A stretch of 64,000 bases of DNA from Paramecium sonneborni (GCA_905182985.1 CAJJDN010000082.1:124001-188000); one strand, 5' to 3'. Positions 49,545 through 63,084 are shown, numbered from the stretch's first letter. Notes: generated by a model from the letters alone, not told the origin. Translations and numbers: made by a program.

Positions 49545-50703
49545 ATGACTACCTTTTGTGTACGATTTAATTTTTATATTTGATTTCTAGCAAATAGATG
49601 ATGTTTTTTAAGTTCTTCTAACCTCTGATTAAGCTAGAGTTATTGCTAAGAAATTACCACCAGGATTTAGTGTTAATTTAAGTAGATAATCAAAAAGAGA
49701 TGTTAAGGTTTATTAAAAAAATTATAAAATTTTAGAAAGTCCAATAGGATATATCATCAGAGGAAGATAATAAAGTCATTAAAAAGACTAATGTAGCACC
49801 ATATCGAGCAGATAATACAGATGAGATAAAAAAATGCATGAATTTGCTCTAAAAGTTAAAAAAACATTAATTAGCTGCACCTTTTTTAAGAAAACTTGAT
49901 AATGTTAATTATCCTTAAGAATTAGAATATGTTGATTTATAAATTGTTGAATAGAATCTTAAAAATAGTAACTATATCTTTTTAAAATAATAAGATGTTT
50001 ATTAAACACCAACTTAATTTTGGGTGGATATCAAGAAAATTTGGTAAATGTCCTATACAATGAACAGCAAAGGTTCTTAATTATATGCCATGACTTAAGA
50101 ACTTGAGTAACATTTTAATGAATTGTATAAAGAATTAGATAAACCATATCCATAAAAATAAACAGTTGAATAACCAATTAAAGTAGATAAATAATAAAAG
50201 AAACCTCCTTCAGTATAATAAACATCAACAAATAATAAGAAGCCAGTGTAATCATATTTTTATAGATCTTTTAGAAAATAACCAAGTCTAATGGAATAAC
50301 CTATGAATATGTAAGAAAAAAGAGCTTTAGTTTATAATATTAACAGTTTACCACCTGAACATTTAAGAGGAGTTTGGGAAATTGTATCTGATGGTTTAAA
50401 GATATAAGAATAAAGTGATGAATTAGAATTCGATATAGACACATTACCTGTTAAAAAAACTCGATAATTAGAAAAATATGTAAATACTAAATTAGAATAT
50501 TTAAAAAAGTAACAAAGTAAAAAAGTTGCAGAAGAAACTAAAGCATAAGATAAGACTGATAGAATTGTATTCAAATTTATTATATGATTTAGGTTCATAG
50601 AGCTAATACTACTTATAACTATGCTCCATAACCAGTCGCTCAATAAAAATAACCTGACACTGGAGACAGTTCATTTAGCAGTGATGCTGATAGTTCTGGG
50701 TGA
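49545..50703 (+). CDS. BET-family protein: single bromodomain plus NET domain
   Basis: Three introns (31, 28 and 26 nt) give 357 residues. A bromodomain at about residues 70-170 shows CMNLLQKLKKHQLAAPFLRK, PQELEYVDLQIVEQNLKNSN, FWVDIKKIWQMSYTMNSKGS, with the acetyl-lysine-binding Asn kept in MNS. The NET domain follows (about 250-310): EKRALVYNINSLPPEHLRG, EFDIDTLPVKKTRQLEKYVN. It ends in an acidic Ser/Asp tail. BET proteins read acetylated histones and recruit elongation factors through NET. Animal BETs have two bromodomains; one is usual in plants and protists. The short first exon is the least certain part. Confidence 0.9.
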
Positions 50704-51304
50704 GCATTATTTTTAAATTTTTTTTTTGATTTATTCATTTAAACTTAAATTTCTTTAAATTTATAAAAACGTTCAATTTATCTAAAATTAATTAATTCTA
50801 TTAGATAACATAAATAAATTGCATAAATTCTATCTTTTTCTTACATTTATTTTATTTTTCTATGGTTATTAATTTTCATATTATTTTTTATACTTTGTAG
50901 AAATCTACTTAAATCCCTTAATTTTATCTATTTCAATTTGCAAGTTTCTCTTATTAAATTTAATAAATAACAAAATATAATTTAAGTCAAAATAAATTAT
51001 TAGCAAACTAATTTTATTTTTTTTTGATCTATTATTCTTAAAAAATTAAATAAAAAGGTTAATATAATCTTTAATTTATGACTTTTTTTTTTTATTCTGA
51101 TCATACTAAAAATATTTTAATTGTCTTCCAAATTATTGAGAGTATATATATTTTAATTTATTAAGTCAATACCTTTCTTTAATCAAATAATTAAGAAATC
51201 AACAGAATCTAAGAATTAAAAATCTTAAAAATAAATTATCATTTTATTCACAATATAGATTTAGATCGAAAATATCATAAATTTTATTAAATAAAATGAA
51301 AAGC
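50704..51304. other. Intergenic, 601 bp, between convergent genes
   Basis: Lies between the BET stop and the second Myb stop. AT-rich homopolymer tracts only. It is one of the longest convergent gaps here. Confidence 0.5.
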
Positions 51305-52836
51305 TCAATCTCTATTTAATCCTGTATCAAATTTTAACAATTCTTTTTAAATTTTATTAATTTTTTTCGTATTATATGTAGGCTATTGTTGAATAGGTTA
51401 TTAGTAAGGCATTGTTGCATAAGGAAATCCTTAATGATTAAATGCAGGCGAATTAAACAATCTTAATAAACAAGGAACTTCTGATTAAGGGGCACTTTAT
51501 TCAAGATTATTTGTAGATTTCAAATAATCATCAAATAATTATAATTAACTCGAATAATTCTTATTTCTAATTTCATAAGGTGAGGATATATTATTTGGAC
51601 TTGATTCTTAATAAAATAGAAATATTATATATACAGATTAAGTAATGTACTGGAGAGAAAGGCATCATAGGAGAATAGACAGGTAATCCTAGCATAAGTG
51701 ATTACTATTGCTACTATTATTATAATTATTATTAATTGAATAATTATTGTTATTAGATTGATAATAATTGTTATTATTATTATTACAATTATTATTGTTA
51801 TTACAATTATTACTAATCTTATTAATGTTCTTCTTTTATTTCATTGCTTTCAATTTATATATTCTTTTAATCATTATTAATACTTTAATTTATTGTAACA
51901 TTATTAATATTATTGTGAATTATATTAATATTATTATTTACTGATTTTCTTATACGTTTACTAGTTAATGGTAATGGACCTTCATAATCTTTTCCTTATA
52001 AATTTGCCAATAATTTATTAATTGCTATATCTTCATTATCCAATTACTATAAAATTTAATGTATTGAATACATTTTATCTTCGATAAGTATTCAACATCG
52101 AATTGTATTGATTTTTAACTTAATTTTCTGTTCTTCCTGATATTTTTTTCGAAATCAGTGACCATCTTTTACCAATCTCCTAAACTAATAATAATAGTTA
52201 TAATTATTCTGGTTATGACCATTCAGATCTAATTAAATATTTAGCTTTACTTTTTCAACTCAGGATTCAAATAATTATTCCATCTTTCTCTTATTTATTT
52301 AGCATGTCTAACTATTTTAGCTGGATTTATTCTATTGAAATCTATTGTAATTTAAGTCCAATTTTTGTTTTCATTTTAATCTGTAATTATATTTTATAAT
52401 ATTTCATCTTCCTCATTATTCCAAGGCGCCATTTTCAAATTAGTTTTTAACATACTAATCCATTTTAAATTCAATAGTTATTCTGTTACTCCTAACACAT
52501 TTGATAAATAATGCCAATCTTCTTCAGACTATCCTATTATATTGATAATACAGGGTTTAAATCATTCTTATTTATGAATTCAAAATATTTTAACACAGTC
52601 CATACAAATAAAATTTTATCCTTTCTATGCCATTTTGTTCGATGTTCTTCATTTGTACGTCTACTTTTTACTATTATAATCTACTTTGAAAATTCTTAGA
52701 AATAATAATTTAGGATATTTTTGCAAGGAGGAAAGCTCTTTTCATTAATCTTAAGAACCTTTTTTATTTGTTTTAATTTAACTGGCCTTTCTTTGAATTC
52801 ACTGATGTCCTCTAAAAATTATGAAAACTTCGACAT
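51305..52836 (-). CDS. R1R2R3-like Myb transcription factor, paralogue of 44248-45990
   Basis: Four introns (23, 22, 25 and 28 nt) give 477 residues. Myb repeats at about 65-225: KWHRKDKILFVWTVLKYFEF with EEDWHYLSNVLGV; APWNNEEDEILQNII with QIRERWNNYLNPELKK; EWSQPEQLQLLLLVQEIGKR with WSLISKKISGRTENQVKNQY. RERWNNYLNP and RTENQVKN are shared with the other Myb. A basic LTSKRIRKS stretch (possible nuclear signal) precedes a Gln-rich region coded mostly by TAA/CAA/TTA repeats (51700-51835). One intron sits near the same place before repeat 3 in both genes. Target sites are unknown. Confidence 0.85.
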
Positions 52837-53387
52837 TTTAATTTAATTAAAATATTTATAGATTCTTTTGTCAAAAAGATATCGAAAATAATTTGATTCT
52901 AATCAATTTATTAAGTTCTTTTTTCTATATTATGATTTATAGTTGTTTAAACTTCAATTCAAAAAATTAACTTAATAAGCTGAATTAAATATATTATTTA
53001 AGGAGGGATTCTGAAATTTATTAAGAAATTATCATAAGAAAATAATAAGTCCTAATAAGTTTAGCTTATTCCATAAGAGATGATTTTGCTCATTTAATAA
53101 TAAATAATTCGCATTTTTATAAACAAATTAGCCAAATATAAATTTTCTAAATTTATTGAGAATAGTGTTAGGATTGTATAAGTAAATTATACCTTATGTA
53201 TAATGATTTGATATTTTTTGATATTTAAAATGAAATCTAAAAATCAACAATAACACTCATTAATTTTATGCTATTTAATTATAATTATATTAATTTTATT
53301 TATATATTAGAAATAATCAGTGCAATTTTACGTAATTTAGGGCGTATTATTAAAAATCACGACATATTATTTTTTAAATTTAACAAA
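52837..53387. other. Intergenic, 551 bp, divergent promoters
   Basis: Between the Myb start and the MFS transporter start. AT-rich; no ORF or RNA gene seen. Confidence 0.5.
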
Positions 53388-54736
53388 ATGATTGACGTAA
53401 ACATAAGTTCTGTTTAACAAAACAGAGATAGATCATTCATCATCATAGCAATATTAATATTGATGGCAAATGCTAGTTACATGATGATGATTCCACTTTT
53501 CCCTCCTTTAATAAAAGAAAAGGGATTCACTGAAGCTAGCATAGGAATTATTATGTGTTTTTACCCTCTTGGTAGTATATTAGCATCCTGGAAGTTGGGT
53601 AAGATGCATAGTTCAAAAAAAATCATCTTATAGGGTTTAATGGGTTAATTGATGATATCCATAATATTGGGAATATCATATTTTTTGGATGGAGCACTAT
53701 TCTTTGTTTTATCATCAATTTTAAGATTCTTATAAGGAATAGTATAATAATTTAGTAAATATTTAGTCAAACACCATGATATAGGTTCCATCATATTCAA
53801 TAACTGGACATTTATTTTCTGAATAAGTTTCAGAGAAGATTGCCAAATTAGAAATGGCTTGTAATTTTGGTTTAGTTTGTGGCCCTTTAATAAGTGGTCT
53901 TCTATACATTTTAGCAGATATCTATAACTTTAACACTTTCTAATACTCATTATATTTAGTGGCATTTTTATACTTTTTAATAACTATTTGTGTAATATTC
54001 TTTCTTGATGAAAGGATATTCAACTTCAATTAAGAAGAATCAGATGTTTAAATCAATTACTATGAAGTATTTAAGATTCATGAACTTAATGTGACCTTTA
54101 CTTCCTATTTCTTTTTAGGAGTAGCTGCTTAAGCATTACGTACTTATCTAGTAATTTTATATAAATTAACATTAGTCTGTGTAATTATTAGAAGTTTATA
54201 ATCTAGATGATGCTAATTCTTAATTCCTATTTATGATTTACACTATTGTAAGTTTCTTTGGAGCATATTATGTAGCTGAATAAAAACATTATACTTTAAA
54301 TTAACTTTACACTTATTGCCTTTATATTGGATCTATAAGTCTTATACTATATGGTCCATCTATGATAGGATTGCCTAAATCAATTTATATTATATGTTTT
54401 GCTGATATTATAAGAGGAATCGGAATAGGATCAGCGTAATCATTTATTTTTATTCATAGACCTGCTATTATAATGCCTTTAATCGTTTAAATTATGGAAA
54501 AAAATAAACATAAAGATCAAGCTGCTGAAATTGGTTCTACTCTTTTAATTGCTGGCTGGTCATTAGGAGATTTAATTGGACCTATCATTGGAGGAATATT
54601 TATAGATTAAGTTGGTTTTGATAAAACTAGTGTCATTATGAGTGGAGCATTATTTGCTATCGGATTTATCTATTAAAAAACTAGTCATATAGATTAAGAA
54701 CAACAAGGAATCGAAATGTAGATTCTAATTCATTGA
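53388..54736 (+). CDS. Major facilitator superfamily transporter
   Basis: Three introns (25, 25 and 24 nt) give 424 residues with about 12 hydrophobic spans. The loop after span 2 reads WKLGKMHSSKKI, a degenerate form of the MFS A-motif. Span 4 has RFLQGISNTMIQVPSYSIT, with a fusion across the first intron typical of this family, and GPLISGLLYI is the C-motif-like element of span 5. The second half repeats the pattern (GWSLGDLIGPIIGGIF). The RFLQG motif recalls drug/H+ and vesicular amine-type MFS members, but the substrate is unknown. The 24-nt third intron lacks a stop and is less certain. Confidence 0.85.
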
Positions 54737-55736
54737 TGTGTATATATTTGAATTTTCATTTTTGTGTAGTAGATATCTTTTAATCAATTTATTAATCATA
54801 ATCTTTTATTCTTCCTTACTTCTTTTTCGATAATAAATAAATTTTATTTCTTATATTATTATTTATACATAAACCATAAATTAGAATTAATTCATATCAC
54901 TTATATTTGGTTTTATTGATAATCTTATGTATTTAAACCTGTTTAAAATAATATTAATATCTTTATTTAATATAAAAGGATTCTAAATTTTAAATGTAAA
55001 TATTTTATTATTGCTCAAAATTTGCTTATTTCTTTATAAGAATTTTATTTCTTTATTAAAAATTCAAAAAAAGTTTTGCCAAGTATCTAATTCTTATCGA
55101 TTAACTTTACTTTCTTATTAAATCACTTGAAATTATTTAAAATTAAAATATTAATGTGTTCATTATTAAAAATATATAAAATATAAGTTTTCGATAAATG
55201 TCCTATTTTATTACTTATTTTTTGGAATATTTTGTAATTACTACTTTTTAGACAAATAGCTTATATTTTTAAACTTTATTTACTAATTCAACTATTTCAA
55301 AGATGCTTGTGTGGAAATGAATGCTATCTAATTTTTATTATTAAACAATCGATTTTATTTACTCTCTCAGTATTTCATGTCTATTTTAAATTTGAATTCA
55401 GAGATAAATATTAATGATTAAATTTCATATAAGTATAGAGGCATCATCCTGCAAATACTAGGATTTCCTTATCTTAAATATTCAATATCCTTCTTCTATT
55501 ATATAAAATGCCTTTATTTGTTTTTTAAAAAAGACTTAAAAATAGTCTTGCAATTACTTGTAAATATATCAAAGTAATGAAAATAAAGTTATTAAATGAA
55601 GGTTGCTCAAATATGATAAGTAACAAATTAATTCTTGAGGTCATCTGATATTAAATAAATATTTAAAATAGTATAAATTTAAAAACTATGAATTAATTAT
55701 TCAATTTATATTGGTATAATAATATAAAATATATTA
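54737..55736. other. Intergenic, 1.0 kb
   Basis: The longest non-coding stretch in the window. AT-rich on both strands with frequent TGA in all frames. No ORF above 30 codons is convincing; no RNA gene or repeat was recognised. Confidence 0.5.
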
Positions 55737-58700
55737 ATGAAAGTTTCACTTGATCATGATGTTTATAAATGGCTTTTATCACTTACTATTGTTAAGCCTC
55801 AATAAGTGAAGAACACTGGTAAAGTAGAATTGGATGAGAACTAAAGTAAATAATTTATTAATGGACTTAAATTTGGAGAAGCATTAAATAAAATGCTAGA
55901 AGCAAGATCTATTGTAAAAATCATTAATTAATTTAAAGCATGTTCCAAATTTAAGTGATTAAATGAAAAATTAATAAACTCCTGGAGTAAAATTATTTAA
56001 TTGGAATATTTTGTAAGATGCATTTCAAAAAATAAACTTACCTTTAGATAATGATATTAAAAATTTAATTGTAAATGGTGACATAGAAATGATGAATGAA
56101 CTTTTAAAAGATATGATGGAATTAGATAATCAAAATAATAGAAAATAATAAACAAGAGGATCAGTTAGATCCTCTGAAGATTCTTCTTTTGAAACTTCAA
56201 AGAAACCTCCAAGTAGGCCAGCATCAAAATTACCATAAACAAAATATGATTTTTAAGGAAATAATAATGAATTAATTTTAGATGAATTAGATACAAAAAA
56301 ACCATTAAATGAATCTAAATCTTTACTTGAATTTTTAATAACAGGATTATCTAAACATCTAACATTAAAACCTTAATAAGCTGCATCTCTATTATCAAAT
56401 GGTAATAAATATTTAGCTCATTTACTTGTAAAAGGAGTAAAGGGAGAATTTGAAACTTTAATAAATTGGCTAAGTGATATATATGGTAACATTTCTAGAG
56501 TATTTAATTTTCTAGAATAACAAGATTCAAATGTTTACTATTTTTTCGCAACTATAAAACCAGGATTATTATCAAAAGAATAAGAAATTACTCTTTGGAC
56601 TTTAAGAATAATGGGTAGAACATATTTTGAATTATCTGAAATGGAAATGCATCAATTAGGATATGAATGGTTTTGTAAAGAAAATGGTGGTTTAGCAGCA
56701 ACTTTTCTATGTATGTAAAGACATCCAAATTTATTGAGTTAAATTTGTGAATTATATAGTTAAGTATCTAGATTTAATATGGTTGATTTTTTTACTGTTT
56801 AATTTAAGAAACAATTAGCTGATAAATGTGTAGATATGTTAAATTCTTTGATTGAATTTCTCTATTAATAGAAAACTCTTAAAGATGAATTAATTTAATA
56901 AGGAATTGTATAATATTGGTCATAAGCAGCATTAAAAATGTCAGATTCTGATTAATTAACTATAAAAATGTAAGGATTAAAATATTTAACATTAAATTGG
57001 TTATTATATCCAATATAATTTGAAGAAGATTAAAATTATCCAAATTAATATTTATTTTTAATGAAAAAAGGCACAAGAGATTCTTCAAATAATTTGAAAT
57101 ATTTTTCACTTAATATGTTATTTCGTTTACTTGATAAATTAGCAACAGATAGAAATCCATATGCAGCAGTTTTGTATAAGAAATTGACATTTACTTTAAT
57201 TGAAAATTATAATGAAATTGATGTTAGGGAATTTATGTTAAATAATTTTATGTATTTGATATAGAAATATTCATCAATACCAATTGATATTTTATTAGAA
57301 CCATTAATAAAATAGGTTATGTTAAATGATTCTTTAGTAAATTTAACAGATATGATGTTATTTAAATTTATTAGTAAGCATCCAAAAATGAAAATAAGAT
57401 TGGCAATTTTATTATTAGATTTGTTAGCTAAAATTTATTTAAATAGTGTGACAATGTCTCATTTATCATTAAATCCAATTTAAGTACTTTTAGCTCGTTT
57501 TGCAGAATCACCATTATTAAGAGAATATGCTTTTAAACTTTGTAAAATAGGCTTAGCTTTACATTATGGTAGTTTAAAGAGTAAAATATAATAAGTTAAA
57601 ACTAATGATTTATCTATTTTGACTGCATTATAATAACATAATAATGACCATGAAATATTGGAAGCATAAAAAAGGGCATAAATAATTGAATTAATTAAAT
57701 TCATAATAAATATGTAATAAGATGAATTGAATGAATAAATAAAACCATTATTATGTCATTTTTATATTGAATTGTATTATATTATTGTTTATAATTAGAC
57801 AAAATATTAATATTAAGGATAAGGGAGTGATAACATTGTTAAATATGTTTGGTAATCCAGAAAAAATAGTATCAGTTATAAAATAATAATGGGAGACTGA
57901 AAAATAAGAATAAGAAGAAATTCTTAGATAATCATAATCAATAATAGATAATGAATTTGTTTAAAATTAATAATTTTAACTTATAGAGTAAACTCCATAG
58001 ACAATAAAGAGTGAGAAAAATAAATAAAATAATATTGATCCATTCAATGATTTGAGATAAAAAGAATTAGAGGAGGAAAAGAAATTTTTAGCATAAAATG
58101 GTGTTGGTTTTAAAAAAAGAGTAGTAGAATTAGAAAGAGGAAAATAACCAATAGCACATACACCAAATGTTTAGTAGTAATAATAAAATAAGAAGAAACC
58201 TTAATAAGTAGATCCAAAAGTATTAGAAAATATAGCTAATATTAAATTAAAAAAGGAAGAAGAATTATTAAAGAAATAATAAGAAGAAGAAGAAAAAAGA
58301 AAAAGAATTGAAATTTTATAAAAAAAAGCATAATAAGAAATTCAAAAAAGAACTATAGGTAAAGTTATAGAAAAAGTTGATGAAAAGAAGGTTGAATTAA
58401 TAGATCTTGAGGATCATGAGACACATGATTATGAATCTATGAGTATAGCTATAAAAAAGAATCATAAAGCAATGAAATATTTGTTTTCTAAATATTCTAA
58501 TACTACTAATTAAGCTAGTAAAAAATAATATTTTGGTGAACTTTAAGAATAATATGAGATTATTTAATTATCTGATATAATGAGAATGTTAAAAGATTTT
58601 TAGGTGAATTTATCAAAAGAAGAAATTTAAGCATATGTTAAAGCTATAAATTAGAAATATTCAGATAATAGAACTGATTAATTTAGTTTAGATTAATTAA

Positions 58701-60770
58701 ATTTTGAAAGATTCTTAGCTTAACTGTCAATGAAAAATGAAGGTTATATATTTTAAAGAAAACCTGCTGGTTAATGTTTAGAATAGTTTATGTAAGGATT
58801 TGGATAAATAGCAAAATCAAAAAGTATATAAAAATATATAATTATTAGATGAAAATCATCTTATATTTTTAGATCCAGACAATATTAATATTGATCCAGA
58901 TAGAGATTTAATTAAATAATTAAATTAATAACTTTAAACTTAAGATATTGCTGTACCTAATAAATTTAAAAAAGTTACAGAAAAATAATTGAATTAAAGA
59001 TTTGAATATAGATAATAGATTATATTAGGAATTGAAAATGCATGGCTTGATTGTCATGAAATAATAAATTAATTAATTTCAGAAACTTTTAAAACTAATA
59101 TAGTTGAACCTTTATCAGATGTCAGGATTATATGGAAAGTAAAACCAAATCCTTAATAATAATAATAAGAATAAGTGGTTTAAGTAAAATAAAGGGATAA
59201 TTCATAATAAAAAAAAGTAATTAATAGAGCAATTGAAGATAAATTATAAAAATAATAGGAAGAAGAATAAAAAAAAATAGATGCAGAAGAAAAAAGAAAA
59301 AAACATTAAGAAAAATTAAAATAAGAATATTTAAGAAAAAAAAAAGAGAAAGAAGAATAAGAATAACTTAAAAAATAAGAAGAAAGATAAGAAATGATTG
59401 AAAAAGCAGAAAAAGAAAAAAAATAATAAGAATTTTTAAAAAAAGAAGCTGAAGATAAAAAGTTAAAATTAAGAGAATATAAAGAAAAGATGGCAGAAGA
59501 ATCTAAAATAAAAGAAGCTTAGAATCTTGAATAATAAAAATAGAAATAAGAATTAGAAAGAAAATAAAGAGAAGAATTTTAGAAAAAATAAAAACAAGAA
59601 GTAACAAAATTGTTGGAATAAAAAAAGAAAGAATTTAAAGATAAAGAATAATAAGAAAAATAGAAAGAATAAAAAGTTAAAGAAGAAATGAAAGAATGGA
59701 AAAATAATGTTGAAATAATGTTATAATAGGAATAGGAAGTAAGATAAAGAGAAAAATAAATGCATTCTAAAATTTTATAATTATAATAAAATTAGGACAT
59801 TTAATCTATTTATAAAAAATATGAAAAATAATTATAAGCAATATATCATGCTTATTAAGAATATACTGATTGGAAGATAGAAAATGCAGGAATAGAAAAA
59901 GAGTTATTGTAATTCAAAGGATTTACAAACTTTGCTTCTTAATTTAGTATATATCCTGCTATAATTACTCCTGAAGATGCATAGTTAATATTTAGATCTA
60001 TAACTAGAGAGAGAGAGAGATAACAATAATAGTTGAATGAAAAAAATGGTTTTAATACTGTGCCACCAAAAGGAATGAATTATATTGAATTTTAATAAGC
60101 ATTATTGAGAATTTCAATAAAGGGATAAAAGTATTTTGATTTACTAAATGATAAATATTAAAATAATATGAAGACTATCGATATGCTTGCATTAAAAAAA
60201 GATTAAGTTATTTCAGAAGAAGGACCACTTGAAAAAAGAGAAGACTAATATTAATAAGTTGATGCTACAAGTTCTAAGACTTTATAAGGATTGATGTATT
60301 TTTTAGATATGCCAGAAGAAAAAACAGAAATGAACTCTAAATTAAGAGCTTTAAAATTAGAGTTTTAAAAAGTAGCAGCATAAAGAGATAAAAAATAATG
60401 TAATTTAATTATATTAATTAATTAAGTGGTTTAATAAAAATTAACTGAAGATGTCAAATAACCAATCAAAAGAAAATAATCTATTGGAGAAAAGGAATCA
60501 AAAGACAAAAGTTAAGAAAAATGTATTTTCTATTATTTATTATTTAAGTATAACCTTAAAGAAACAAATCATAAAATACAAGACTAGATTCTGCACAAAA
60601 TAAAATGAAATCATCTCAAAAGGATTAATAACATGCTGTTGATAAAAATGAATTAAATACACAATCTCCTAAAAGTATTTTAATATTTATTATCATTCTT
60701 AGAAATAGAAACTACAGGGCCAGATGGAAAAAAAGAAAGTGGGAAAGTTAATTAATAAAAAAAATCATGA
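55737..60770 (+). CDS. Giant CH-like/armadillo/coiled-coil protein, probably ciliary
   Basis: Five introns (25, 31, 25, 26 and 28 nt) give about 1632 residues. Residues 1-125 look like a flagellar-type calponin-homology domain (DHDVYKWLLSLTIVKP, GVKLFNWNILQDAFQKINLP). Residues 190-650 are armadillo-like helices. Residues 850-960 carry EF-hand-like helices (LSDIMRMLKDFQVNLSKEE). A Glu/Lys/Gln coiled coil spans about 1100-1340, and a C-terminal helical module follows (ITPEDAQLIFRSITRE, MNYIEFQQALLRISIKG), again EF-hand-like. CH plus coiled-coil architecture is common in axonemal central-apparatus or basal-body proteins. No orthologue is named. A possible extra 27-nt intron near 60397 keeps the frame either way. 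Confidence 0.82.
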
Positions 60771-61201
60771 TCATATATAACTAACTATTAAATGTTAAAT
60801 GATTTTATTCTTTTATTCAACTATCTAATTATAAATCAAAATATTTTTCAAGAACTCATTATAAGAATTTTAATAAAATAATTAATATAAATTTATTAAG
60901 ATAATAGCATTCGATATTAAAAGGTAACAACTATTAACCCAATAACCTTTTTTGCAATTTATTTATTTTCTTTAGATCTGTTCTTCATTATTGTAAGTCT
61001 CTTAAAAACCATTATGTTTTATATCTTATTTTTTCTTTATTATATGAGATAAGATGAGATATAATAAAAATTGCATATAATATTTAACAAAATTCATTTA
61101 TGAAGAATTTCTTTATTAGTATGGTTTAATTTAATATATCTCTAGAATATTTATAGTAAAATAATTGATACATTTATGAATGTTATGATATATTTTAATA
61201 A
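60771..61201. other. Intergenic, 431 bp, between convergent genes
   Basis: AT-rich with no recognised feature. Confidence 0.5.
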
Positions 61202-61725
61202 TCAGATTTCTACTTATTTGCTTGTTTAACCAGTGCTATCATCCTCTTGAATGGAATGTTCATATCCATTAAAAGCAGTTTGGAAACAAATTCCTGTAAT
61301 TGCAAACCAATTAGAGACTGGAATATTATAATCTAGGGAAGTGTTTTTGAACTTATAATATTTTGAATAAAAACTTGATCTGTGTCTGATCCTATTCCCA
61401 TACCAACAGTAATAATAATCCAACCAACTAAACTGATTCCTAATGATCCATATCCTAAGGCAGCCTAGTCTATAGCAATCTTGGCTAAACTAATCAACAA
61501 GCCTAATAAGAGACAACTTGCCCCTGCTATATTCAATATCACCCATGTTTAATAATGATCCATTCCTGATAAATTTCCAATATCATAAGCTTTTGCTTGA
61601 TAACAATATTATGCCATCCAACAAGAAATATACAATATCATTCCAATATTACTAATAAAAGCGCTATAAATATATTTATCTTATATTTTACTATCCTTTT
61701 GGCAACCTAAAATATAAATATTCAT
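61202..61725 (-). CDS. Four-helix membrane protein (167 aa)
   Basis: One 20-nt intron gives 167 residues. Four hydrophobic spans: SAFISNIGMILYISCW, TWVILNIAGASCLLLGLLI, LGYGSLGISLVGWIIITVGM and VSNWFAITGICFQTAF. The C-terminus is acidic (EHSIQEDDSTG). The intron removes 20 nt that would shift the end into a Lys-rich frame. The size and four-span layout resemble tetraspan vesicle/marvel-type proteins, but there is no motif to prove it. A GT...AG stretch overlaps the start, so an upstream first exon is possible. Confidence 0.65.
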
Positions 61726-62346
61726 TACATTTGCTCTTCTTGCAGAATAATTTAAATTAAAAAATAAATAATATCAAAATATTTATTCATAATAGCATTT
61801 AAACTGACCTATCCAACATTCTATAAATATAAATCATTTTTCTATTAATATTATCAATGTTTTATTATTTCAATAAAACTACATAAATTATATTAATTAT
61901 ACATCCAAAATATATAGTTTAAATTATATAAAACAATAAATGTCCTTAATTACTAAGGCTTATAAAATGATTAAAAAAAGAAACAAATCATTATAATTTT
62001 GATATCTTTTTTATTTTCTATTTTTATCTCATACATTAAAAGATAAAGAGTATTTATTTTTAATTTATTTAACTTTATATTTAATAAAGATCTTTAAACA
62101 ATTAAATTTATTATAGAAATTCACATTATTCACACATTTAATCATTAAATGCAAAAGAGATGAATCATTTTAAGAATTTTCATTTTAACATTTTTATTTC
62201 ATACTTTTTTAAATAAATTATCTATAATACAAGATCTAAAACTTGTTTTTATCTAGATTAATTATCAAAGGAGAACAAATTATAATGAATAGATAGAAAG
62301 AGTATTTTTTTAAAAGAAGAAAAATTTAGTTGTATTCTACAATTAT
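61726..62346. other. Intergenic, 621 bp, divergent promoters
   Basis: AT-rich. An ATG at 62285 opens a frame that stops without joining the next gene cleanly, so the downstream start was chosen. No RNA gene seen. Confidence 0.45.
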
Positions 62347-63084
62347 ATGTAATAATATAAATTAATGTAATTATCTCCATAATCACAAACTATATTTCAA
62401 TCCTTATTCATTGAAAAAACTAAAGATCAAATTAATAATATTCTTCAATATAGACTATCTTAAGCAAATAAAGCTAGATAAAGGTTTGTAAAGAATTAGA
62501 TTGATAGACCAAATACTTCGATGGTTTAGTAACCAAATGAAATAGATTTCTCTTAAAATCAGTTTGAAAAGCATAGAAAAATTTCAATGAATGATTCCTA
62601 ACTAACTGTTGTAACCATACGAAAACCATAAAAAATAATGCATACTATAGAACTTAGCCCTTAAATTAAACCAATAACTTCATTTCATTCTTAAAGAAAA
62701 TATAGGTAGTTATAAATGTGTGAAAAATCAACTAATCCAACACCTTAAGTTCATAGTCAAGAAAATGAAAAATAATTTTATTTTAAACAAAAATAATATC
62801 GAAATAAATTGTAATTAAAGAATAGTGAACATAATAATATAAAACTAAAATAATATGCAAAAGAATAGCGTTCAAATAGCAAAGGAATTTAAGAATATAT
62901 TAAATATTAAGATGAAATGGATGAATATTTTAGAGACAAATTATTTTAACAATAAAAATAATTGATTGAAAAAATTGAAAACTTTAAGATATCTACTAAA
63001 AAACTTGATTAGTAATTAGAACCAGTTGATAAAATATTAGAGTTGAAACTTTAAAAAATGAAAAAAAAACAATAATAATAATGA
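62347..63084 (+). CDS. Gln/Lys-rich coiled-coil protein (245 aa)
   Basis: An intronless frame MQQYKLMQLSPQSQTIF... of 245 residues. The N-terminal third is helical (INNILQYRLSQANKARQRF), the middle is disordered with Ser/Thr-Pro sites, and the C-terminal 90 residues are a coiled coil (MDEYFRDKLFQQQKQLIEKI) ending in a Lys/Gln run. The start is the first Met of the open frame; a possible upstream exon at 62285 could not be joined in phase. No family recognised. Confidence 0.6.

Noticed and set aside
50332..50643. 103-residue minus-strand frame
   Set aside because: Antisense to the NET domain of the BET gene.
54737..55736. Possible hidden gene in the 1-kb gap
   Set aside because: TGA is frequent in all six frames, and no splice pattern yields a convincing protein.
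61226..61423. 65-residue minus-strand frame starting MDYYYCWYGN
   Set aside because: Wrong phase of the four-helix membrane protein; its first half is out of frame and its end coincides with the true last exon after a 20-nt intron.
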